From Apus apus (taxonomy: Eukaryota > Chordata > Aves > Apodiformes > Apodidae), in NCBI RefSeq assembly GCF_020740795.1, contig NC_067301.1, positions 3,224,001-3,288,000 of the forward strand: a stretch of DNA of 64,000 nt, in the 5' to 3' direction. Position numbers and translations under genes: made by a program. Positions 56,701 through 64,000 of this stretch are shown here, one piece after another. The notes beneath the pieces were generated by a model. It was not told the DNA's origin. It did no database searches and was given only the letters and a program-made list of their open reading frames with translations. Each line of letters starts with the position of its first letter. The stretch's first letter is position 1.

Positions 56701-59700
56701 CGAGGCCCCGTCGTACCCCCCAGCAGCGTAGAGAAGCCCATGAAGTGCTGCTACACCCAGGCAGCTCCTCCTGGTGCCCATGGACACCTCAGGTTGCCAG
56801 GAGTTGGTGACAGGATCATAGGACTCCACTGTAGCCAAATCAGAGGTCCCATCGTAGCTGTAGGGAGAAAAAGGGAGAACATGTAAGAGGTGGGAAGCCT
56901 GGAATGCTGGTGAGGCTGTGGGCTGGTCCGACAGCTCTGGAGCTGAAGATGAGCCTTGGGTCCCTGTTACCACCCTCTTCCCCCCTTCCAGCTTCCTTAA
57001 GGCAAAGAGCACCCAGAGAGCTGCTGGAAGTGCAGAGCCCTTAGCTGAGCTCTCCTGGGGGCTGCAGAGACAGCAGATCTCAGAGGGATGAGGAGGGCCG
57101 GGCAGCCAGCAGGCTCCAAACAGCCTGCACGCGAAAGCAGGAGGACACAGCACAAGCCCGGGGCGTAGCCAACACCAAAACCGAGAGCTAGAAAAGGTGC
57201 TGCTCAAGAGCCGCAGGGCCAGGGAAGTCGTTTTTGAGTGGCTCCTCCTGCAGTGAGCAAGCCAGGCTTCCTCCCGCCAGGCCCTGCCGGCCGTCCTGGG
57301 GCTGCTCTGCGCCCTCCTCCCTGCCGGGGCTGCCGAGGGGCTCCTGCCACCCCCCGCCCAGGGCCCCCTGCCCTCCTTACCCTCCCACAGCGTACAGCTT
57401 GTTCCCGATGGCCGCGACGCCCACTCTGGCCCGGCGAGTCGACATGGAGGCCACCATGTGCCAGCGGTCCGTCCGCGTGTCGTAGGCCTCGCAGTCCCCG
57501 TGGATGGCGAAGAGGCTGCCCCCACCTGCGCAGGGGACGGCAAACGGGGAGCAAGCAACCGGCCCGGCCCGGGGGCAGGGGCGGCAGGGCAGGGCAGGGC
57601 CTTACCCACAGCGAAGAGCACCGTGCTGGCCCCCTCGCAGCGCCGCGGCCTGGTCCGGCTGTTGCTCAGGACCCCCCGCTGCTCCGGCATCAGGTGGTAC
57701 TTGAGGGCTTCGATCAGCAGGTCCTTGCACTCCGAGTGATGTCTCACCAGCAGCTCCGTGTCCACGTTGCTCATGAGGAAGTCCCGGCTCAGCAGGGGCA
57801 GCCGCACGCACTTCATGAGCTGAGGGGAGAGGAGTCGCGCCCCCCTCAGCAAGGTGGGGAGGGGCCGTCCCAGGGGTCCCCCCAAAAACCTCCCCAGCAA
57901 ACCCGGGGGACCCTGGCAAGGCTGACTTCTCCTGGAGGTGTCACCCTGCTCGCCTGGCAGCCGGTGACAAAGGGCAGCAAAGCACACGCAGCGATTCAGC
58001 CTTAACGTCCCCCCAAGTGACAAGCGACGGGACAAGGGGAAATGGCCTCAAGTTGTGCCCGGGGAGGTCTGGATTGGATATTAGGAACAATTACTTCCCC
58101 AAATGGGTTGCGAGGTCCTGAAACAGGCTGGCCCGGGAAGTGGTGGGGTCACCGTCCCTGGAGGTGCTTAAAAGATGTAGATTTGGTGCTGAAGGACATG
58201 GTTTAATGGTGGACTTGGCAGTGCTGGGTTAATGGTTGGACTTGCTAGAGACAAAAGTATGGGTTAAAATAATCCCTGCTCAAATCTGCCTGAGCTTTTT
58301 CGTCTGAGGATGCATGTGAAAGCTCAGGAAGGCTGCAGGCAGTGCTGACCTCCCCTGCTGCCTACATCTTCCACAGAGCTCCACATGCCCAGGCTGCCAG
58401 GGACAGACAGGGCATCCCCCTTCGATATGTAAATAGTCTGGACTTCACTCTGTGAGACTGAACCTTCTCAAAAACACTCTCACCTATACCTGGACTGGAA
58501 GTGGTACGGCAGGGACCTGCTGTCTCTGGCCACCCTGCAGCTGCCTTCAGCCATGTACCCACCCAGACCAAGCACTTGGAGCTGGTGCATAGAACCAGGT
58601 CACCTTCCCCAGCAGACTCACCCTGGGGACATGCTGCCTTCTGCTGTCCACATCATGTTTGACCCAGCTGAGCACAGCCCTGTACACCTCCTCCTCTGAT
58701 GGCACATTGAGGCTGTCACTAGAAATGAGGTCCAGCACCTGCAGAGTGGGGTGGAAAGGGCAAGTGTTGGTTGGTATGGTTTGGGAGGAAAGGACACGTT
58801 CCCACACCCAGGTAACTGGCCCAGCAGAACAGCTCTGCCAGAGGGAGAGCCCCTGCCTCCTGGAGGTGCTGGTGGTTCTGGCTGTAGAGCCAGTCTCAGT
58901 GGATGTAGAAGGATCCAAAGAGCAACTTGGGTCCCCCAAACCAGGCAGGTACAACTGTGCCTCCCCTCTCCTTGCAGCACTAGTGTGGAGACGCCTCTGC
59001 CCTCCATCATCCTCCTCAGCTCATTCCCCTCCTGCTGAGTCTGAAGCTGCTACAGTTCCTGACACTTCCAATCAACATCAGGGAGATCAGGCAGATGACT
59101 CTGCTTGCAGGCATCCCTTCAATAGTTCATGGGACAGAGCCAGCAGTCCTGGCTGTTCCCAGCACACTCACTTCACCTGCAGGATGGCAGAGCTGGAGCA
59201 ACTGGAGAGACATACCCTCCTCTTGCTGCCGTGCACCCTGCTGCCCCAAGAATGGGAGAAGGGAAGTGTCTGTCTCCTGGTGAGGGACCACAGAGAGTGG
59301 GGTGATGCAGAGCAAGGACTGGGAATGCCTGCTGGGCACCCCTCAGGCAGTGACAAGGAGCCAGGGGCCAGCCTGGCACCACATGAAGAGCAGCAGGAAA
59401 CATCAGCTGAGCTCTGAATCATCACAACTATGTGACCAGGGCAGACAGGACTTGGCCTGTGCTCCCAGAGAGAGGACAGTGTGCTCAGAGCTCACATGGC
59501 AAGCACCAGTGACAGCACTAGTGACACCAGCCACCCTCCGTGCTACCCTCCCATCCTTATCAAGCTTGATGTCTCATAAAACTCTTCCCGTGTATTGTTT
59601 CTCCATTGAACAGGAAGGACCAAAGCCCAGAATCTGGGTGCCTTCTGCAAAATAAACCTTGTCCCCTGAGTGCAGGTTCTTGACAACCACACTGTGCCTT

Positions 59701-61426
59701 CCAGGACCGAGCACAAAAAGCCTTACCACTCCCATACCTTCACACTCCCATCAGGACCTCACCTGTTTAAGAGGCAGCAACATGAACTCCTCTGTCTTGG
59801 ACACCTCCACGAAGTGTTGGAGGACATACTTGTGTGCAGACTTGAGGAGGTCACTGCAGGAGTGTGTGTCAGCAAAACCCCGGATGCCCAGGCAGTTGGA
59901 TGGGTCGAGCTGGCTGAGGAGGAACTTGCAGCAAGCATCCCGCACACCATTGAGCTGCAGCAGGCTGGCAGCAGGAAGAAGTGTCTGGCAGTGGAAAAGT
60001 AGGGGGTGGAAAGGATTTCCAGGGCAAGGAAACCGTTTTCACCCTCATCTCACTGCAAGTCAATAACAGAAGAGGCTTATAGAGCACCCTCAGGCACACA
60101 AGCACATGGAGGACAAAGTGTTCTTTGCTTCCAACAGGACTAAGCTAAAGAAGAGCTGAGGAAGACACCTGTAACTCCCCACAGGGCCAGGAAATGGCAG
60201 AAGAAGGGCAGATGCTCAGGACTGGACCTGGACATTGCACAGTGCTTTCAGGAGCCATACCCAGCTGCAGCAGCCACGGGAGCCACCCCTCTGGGCCCAG
60301 GGGAGGAGATGACCTCTCTGACCACTGCCAGACGCAGGTACCATCACAGAACAACAGCTGCACGTGCTGAGCAGAGGCAGAGAAGAGCCTGCAGCAGGTA
60401 AGTGTCATACAGAAGGGGGTTGGGGAGAAGAGGGGTTTGGGGAGAAGCTCCTACCTGCACATTCCCCTCACCCACCACGATCTCAGCCGTGTAAGCGTAT
60501 TGCACCAGCTGCTCCAGGGCCTGGGGGTCAATGTCGTGCAGCGTGACGTGGGTCTGGCGGCTCTCACTCATCTCATCTGTGGCAACACAGGCACTGGATG
60601 TGAACAAAGTCCCACAGCAGGATTGTTTCCCCTCAGGAAGACCTGACCATGCACAGAACCAGCCACATCCACCTCCGCAGCCCAGCAAGGTCTCCCATTC
60701 ACCTCTTAGCAAGGAGAATAATCAAATCCCAGAGTGGTTTGGGGTTGGGAGGGACCTTAAAGTTCTTCTAGTCCCAACCCCTCTGCATGGGCAGGGACAC
60801 CTCCCACCAGCCCAGGCTGCTCCAAGCCTCATCCAACCTGCCCTTCAACACTGCCAGGGATGGGGCAGCCACAGCTTCCCTGGGCAACCTGGGCCAGGGT
60901 CTCACCACCCTCACAGCAAAGAATTTCTTTCTGATTTGTAACCTAAAGCCATTTCCCCTTGTGCTATTGCTAGGGTACTGCAGGGAATGGGGTCCATGCC
61001 TCAGGATGGGCATCAAGACACATGGGCAGGGGGTTACAGGCAAAGGGCTTCATGGAAGGGAGCTAAATGGGGAACATGACTGCACTTGCTCAGAGATGAG
61101 ATACAGGCATCACATTTCCAGAGGGCAGGGCAGCGAGAATAGGGAGCAGGATGGGGAAGAGAAGGTTTGGAGAGCAGGGAGCCCCTGGCCGCGGGGAAGA
61201 GAGGACACTACTTGCTTGTGAACATGGCGTGGAAGTACGGGCTGCACGACGCCAGCACCACCTTGTGGGCCTTGATCTCCTTGGTGCCCACATGCAGCAC
61301 GATGTCGCAGAGCAGCCCGCGCTGCCGCATGCGGTTCATGCACACGAAGGCGTCGTGATAGTGTCGCTTGGAGTTGTGGGAGATGCTGTGGCCGTCGCGG
61401 TTGAGGAGCTGCACACCCCCTTCCAT
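53478..61426 (-). CDS. KLHL17: KLHL17 (actinfilin), BTB-Kelch Cul3 adaptor (11 coding exons, 590 aa)
   Basis: KLHL17 binds F-actin and acts as a substrate adaptor for Cul3 ubiquitin ligase in neurons; the kainate receptor subunit GluK2 is a known target. Coding exons, 5' to 3': 61426-61216, 60576-60455, 59984-59763, 58738-58622, 57819-57606, 57525-57381, 56857-56690, 56388-56300, 55254-55181, 54435-54254, 53706-53478. Phases agree throughout and sum to 1773 bases. Domains: BTB at about 25-130 ([22 protein letters not shown]), BACK about 135-240 ([19 protein letters not shown]), six Kelch repeats about 290-580 with [18 protein letters not shown] and LYAVGGNDG blades. The C-terminus TLSVSSTSL is the same as human. 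The protein is nearly identical to human from the human residue-53 Met on; an in-frame TGA in the same exon excludes the human-type N-terminal extension there. Intron 1 uses a GC donor. Confidence 0.97.
54254..54435 (-). CDS. KLHL17: KLHL17 exon 10
   Basis: 182 bases, residues 455-514 plus two bases. Kelch blade [20 protein letters not shown] through ESVAPMNIR. Acceptor TCTTCCCAG/ATC, donor GTAG/GTAAGG. Confidence 0.97.
54925..55070 (+). mobile_element. CR1 LINE fragment (3' end)
   Basis: In KLHL17 intron 9: CCCTGGGGGTGTTGAAAAG, GCAGATGTGGTGCTGAGGG and TTGATGATCTTAAAGGTC to TGTGATTTTGTGATAG. Sense CR1, opposite to the gene. Confidence 0.9.
55181..55254 (-). CDS. KLHL17: KLHL17 exon 9
   Basis: 74 bases, residues 430-454: [20 protein letters not shown], then YEPQ. 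Acceptor TCTTTGCAG/AA, donor CAG/GTAAAT. Confidence 0.97.
56300..56388 (-). CDS. KLHL17: KLHL17 exon 8
   Basis: 89 bases, residues 400 (last base) to 429 plus one base: [20 protein letters not shown] to YVRVATL. Acceptor CCTGCTGCAG/C, donor CTAG/GTGGGT. Confidence 0.97.
56690..56857 (-). CDS. KLHL17: KLHL17 exon 7
   Basis: 168 bases, residues 344 (last base) to 399 plus two bases: [20 protein letters not shown] to [15 protein letters not shown]. Acceptor CTCCCTACAG/C, donor ACAG/GTAGGG. Confidence 0.97.
57381..57525 (-). CDS. KLHL17: KLHL17 exon 6
   Basis: 145 bases, residues 296 (last two bases) to 343 plus two bases. [20 protein letters not shown] starts the Kelch propeller. CpG-rich. Acceptor CTGCGCAG/GT, donor GGAGG/GTAAGG. 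Confidence 0.97.
57606..57819 (-). CDS. KLHL17: KLHL17 exon 5 (BACK to propeller)
   Basis: 214 bases, residues 225-295 plus one base: [20 protein letters not shown] to [12 protein letters not shown]. Acceptor CTCCCCTCAG/CTC, donor GTGG/GTAAGG. Intron 5 is only 80 bases. Confidence 0.97.
58028..58256 (+). mobile_element. CR1 LINE fragment (3' part)
   Basis: In KLHL17 intron 4: GACAAGGGGAAATGGCCTCA, GATTGGATATTAGGAACAAT, GGTCACCGTCCCTGGAGGTG to GGTTTAATGGTGGACTTGG. Sense CR1 lacking its final tail, opposite to the gene. Confidence 0.93.
58622..58738 (-). CDS. KLHL17: KLHL17 exon 4 (BACK)
   Basis: 117 bases, residues 186-224: [20 protein letters not shown] to RRQHVPR. Acceptor CACTCTGCAG/GTG, donor AGG/GTGAGT. 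Confidence 0.97.
59763..59984 (-). CDS. KLHL17: KLHL17 exon 3 (BTB end and BACK)
   Basis: 222 bases, residues 112-185: [20 protein letters not shown] to [10 protein letters not shown]. Acceptor CACTGCCAG/ACA, donor CAG/GTGAGG. Confidence 0.97.
60455..60576 (-). CDS. KLHL17: KLHL17 exon 2 (BTB)
   Basis: 122 bases, residues 71 (last two bases) to 111: [20 protein letters not shown] to GEGNVQ. Acceptor GTTGCCACAG/AT, donor CAG/GTAGGA. Confidence 0.97.
60722..60975 (-). mobile_element. CR1 LINE fragment (3' end with ORF2 C-terminus)
   Basis: In KLHL17 intron 1. The complement encodes [18 protein letters not shown], then [18 protein letters not shown]; the + strand reads TGGTTTGGGGTTGGGAGGG then ACCTTAAAG at its 3' end. 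Same strand as the gene. Confidence 0.92.
61216..61426 (-). CDS. KLHL17: KLHL17 exon 1 (start codon), ending at a GC donor
   Basis: 211 bases, residues 1-70 plus one base. ATG at 61426-61424 in strong context (GCAGCCATGG). Ends TTCACAA and the intron begins GCAAGT. Joined to AT/GAG of exon 2 this restores the invariant MFTNEMSES. The alternative GT four bases on gives a stop at once. A leader of 42 bases in the same exon begins after a strong acceptor (CCCTCCCCATCAG, exon edge 61468). Confidence 0.95.
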
Positions 61427-61468
61427 GGCTGCAGGCGGTGGATGGTGGGCTTTCCCTCCTCAGGGGCA
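61427..61468 (-). other. KLHL17: KLHL17 5' leader part of the start exon
   Basis: 42 bases between the inferred acceptor and the ATG. In frame they contain TGA at 61462-61460, so translation cannot enter from an upstream exon in this frame. Confidence 0.6.
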
Positions 61469-64000
61469 CTGATGGGGAGGGAAAACAAAGCATTACCCAG
61501 GCAGGAATCACTCCAGCCACAGACAACTCCCGTAGCCCCCAGGTGTGCCCACCACTCTCAAAGACCCTGCACAAGATCAGCTCCTGTCTAACCAGCCCCT
61601 GCCAGGGGAACCTCATCCTGCTCATGAACCAGTGCTGGGGAGGAGACAGTCCCTAGAGAACACAAGTAATGCAAAGAGATGCTGAGACTCTTCTCTGTGA
61701 CACTCACTGCTTCCCAGGTCTGGTCATCTCCGGATCAATATCCTCCTTACCAGCCTTCAGAAGGGCACTGCTCTACAACACACACACTCACACTGGTTGT
61801 TCTTGAAGTTGCCCCTCTCCAAATCTCCCCAGCAAAGCACATTTCCATGGGATTTCAGCAGAAGCATTGATCTGAGCAGGCTCAGCAGGACATGCCAGTC
61901 CTGCATTGATCAAACACAGCTTAAACAGATCACTAGAGACAGCAAACATGACAACCCTGATTAGCCTAAACAAAAATAACCAGGGAATCCCATATCCTAA
62001 AAAAGGCAAGAGTGATGTTATGGACCATGTGCTGGCTGTTCCCTTCCAGAAGATGCTTGGAGATTTGAATTGCACTCAGCTGCTTTCAAAAGCTGAGCTC
62101 AGAGCACTGCTGTCACAATTCAGGGGGATAAGGCAGAGGGCAAAGGCAACACAGTGCTCTGTGGTCCCAGCACAGACTCCTCCAGACATGGGATTCAACT
62201 CTTCTGCCATTTTATATTTCAGGCCTCTCGCTGGACAGAGACTGGGGAGTCCCAGGTGGTCAGTTAGGGAACAGGATCCTGATCTCCACATCCCTCCAGC
62301 ATCCTCTACCCAGGCATGTCCAAGCTCTCCACAGCTTGAAGGCTGCCCCAAACAGTCCTGCTCCAGCACTGCCAGCTCCTGGCCTAGCAGGCAGCTGGGG
62401 CAAAGCAGAGCTCCTAAATCTCCCTGGACGCAGTCCCAGCTGAGGCCCTGGCTGCATTTCAAGAGATAATGTTGAACTCCAGGTAGTTTTGGTTTAACAA
62501 GGCTGACAGGAGGCACAGGCAGCAAGGACCAGAGATGCTGATGGGGTGGCTGAGACCTAATGCAGAACTTGGACCACTGAGCATGGAGCAGGACACTCCC
62601 TCTACCAGGGAGGCAGCAGGAGGATCAGCTCTACTGGACCACAGAAAACAAAAATTGCCTACTCAAGGAAACACAGGCATTTGTTTGTGCAAAGATGTTT
62701 TCTCTTTCCATGCTGCCTGCATCTAGGCTGCTCATGGTGCTTCAAATAGGCATTTCACTGTCTCCCTGCCAGCAGCACCCAAAGAAAAGGTGGGGGAGTG
62801 AAGAGAGAATAACTGAGCAGCAGAAGGAGGGGGGAGGGAGCAGGAGAAAAAGGCAGCTTGAAGGAAAAAAAGCCTGTGTGCTGCACTCGTGTGCCTGCCC
62901 CCGCATCCCTGCGGCGAGAGAATCCCCTCGGCCTCTCTGTTCCTCACCACACCTACACGTTGCCAGCCAGGCTGAGCCTAAAAATAGAAACCCACCATGC
63001 TGTGCCTGCTCAGCCACGGTTGCAGCCTTCTATTCGTTTTTAAATAGCAGTTGTAGCACGTACTAGAGTCTGGGGGAGGAAAAAAGATGAATAAACATCT
63101 TCGCTGAGCAGGGGAGAAGCCTGCAGTGCCCTTTTCTATTTGCATCATCCTGCGTGATGTGAGATTCCTCATCTCTCTGTCAGCAGGAAAGACCCACGGG
63201 CACCCAGCAAAGGCAATGTCTGCTGATGCTTTCCAACAATGAGATTAGGATGCCACTGTGCCCTTGACAGGAAAGAAAGGCCAGTGAGTCAACTGGCCTT
63301 TTCCTCCCACCCCCCTCAGCTGAGGTTTTCAGAAAGATGCAACATCCCTAGGACCCCCTCAGCATGTTAGTTCATGTGTGTGGGCACTGCTGGATGAGAG
63401 ATGCCCACACAAAGGTGCTTTACACCTATTAGCATCTCTACCTGGGCTCAAGAGCTCCCTTCCCAGACTTGGTTTAGCAGCAGAGGGCAGACTGTGCTTC
63501 CTCAGCTTTATTCCCCTCCCTAGCTGCAAGCCTGAGAGTTTTCCTGATCCACTAGAGCTGGTTTATCTTTTTAATACACTGCTGAGCATAGTTCTCCCCA
63601 TCAGTATTGAAGTCATGCCCCAGCTCTGTGGGCACTGGCCTCAGCCCTCCTGGGAGCTGGACAAAGGATGGGAGCTCCCAGCTCTGAAGCAGTGGGAGGA
63701 CCAGGGGGGACAATTCAGGACGGAGGAGCAGGGAGAAGATGGGACTGCTTGTCCCTGTGATCTCAGAAACTGGAGAGGGACAGAGGGCACTACAGCCTGA
63801 GGGTTGCTGAAGCTGATGCATTGGCATCAAATGCATTCCCAAAGAGGGTCAGAAGTGCTGGGCTCTCTTCCCAGCCCTGCCACTGAGTCATTGCACAACT
63901 CTGGACATACACAAATGCAGAGAGTGACAAGGGTGACATTATCTTTCCTTGCAACAATTCCCATGGCTAAGAGGTAGAGACCAGCTCTTGCTTTCCCCTC
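61469..64000. other. KLHL17 5' intron or upstream DNA
   Basis: No coding exon recognised. A short purine-rich run lies at 62815-62870 and a mildly CpG-containing patch at 62880-62960. A 10-bp inverted repeat around an AP-1 site is at 63276-63301. The non-coding first exon of KLHL17 and the start of NOC2L are probably near or beyond the right edge. Confidence 0.5.
63276..63301. promoter_or_regulatory. Inverted repeat enclosing an AP-1 site
   Basis: Arms AAAGGCCAGT (63276-63285) and ACTGGCCTTT (63292-63301) are perfect complements around GAGTCA, so TGAGTCA, the AP-1 consensus, sits in the spacer. It could be a dimer binding site or chance. Confidence 0.3.

Noticed and set aside
1-64000. miR-200/429 cluster, tRNA genes, CRISPR or bacterial-type features
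   Set aside because: The miR-200 family sits near this chromosomal block in vertebrates, but I did not find its seed-containing mature sequences. No tRNA was recognised, and prokaryotic features do not apply to bird DNA.

Overview
This is a window of bird nuclear DNA holding three complete, intron-containing protein genes: PERM1 on the + strand, and PLEKHN1 and KLHL17 on the - strand. Bird origin is shown by seven or more fragments of the avian LINE CR1, several with its 8-bp 3'-terminal repeats or its conserved ORF2 C-terminus, and by short introns. The gene order (PERM1, PLEKHN1, KLHL17) matches one end of the NOC2L-KLHL17-PLEKHN1-PERM1-HES4 block of human chromosome 1p36. HES4 is therefore expected to the left of base 1 and NOC2L to the right of base 64000. 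The species cannot be named from the sequence.

Layout. 1-11.5 kb: no recognisable gene; gene-poor sequence with several TAAT-rich islands that look like conserved regulatory DNA. 11.5-19.7 kb: PERM1, with a probable non-coding leader exon and TATA/CArG-like promoter, one 2.2-kb coding exon, two short C-terminal coding exons and a 1.6-kb 3' UTR ending at AATAAA. 19.7-26.1 kb: the space between convergent genes, with a CR1 copy and an orphan CpG-rich segment (21.5-22.6 kb). 26.1-46.0 kb: PLEKHN1, 16 coding exons giving 703 residues, starting in a CpG island at 45.5-46.0 kb. 46.0-46.9 kb: a 0.9-kb G-rich minisatellite touching the PLEKHN1 promoter, followed by a CR1 copy with an inverted 5' part. 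47.4-50.2 kb: mostly unique non-coding DNA. 50.2-61.5 kb: KLHL17, 11 coding exons giving 590 residues, with a probable 3.3-kb 3' UTR. 61.5-64.0 kb: 5' intron or upstream DNA of KLHL17.

Exons were joined by matching translated segments to what I know of the human proteins and by requiring consistent reading phase at every junction; every junction closes in frame. Two of the 27 PLEKHN1/KLHL17 coding exons end at a GC rather than a GT donor, each with the strong form GCAAGT. Functionally the three genes are neighbours, not a pathway: PERM1 tunes muscle mitochondria, PLEKHN1 is a lipid-anchored PH-domain protein tied to cardiolipin/phosphatidic acid and mitochondria, and KLHL17 (actinfilin) is a neuronal Cul3 adaptor.
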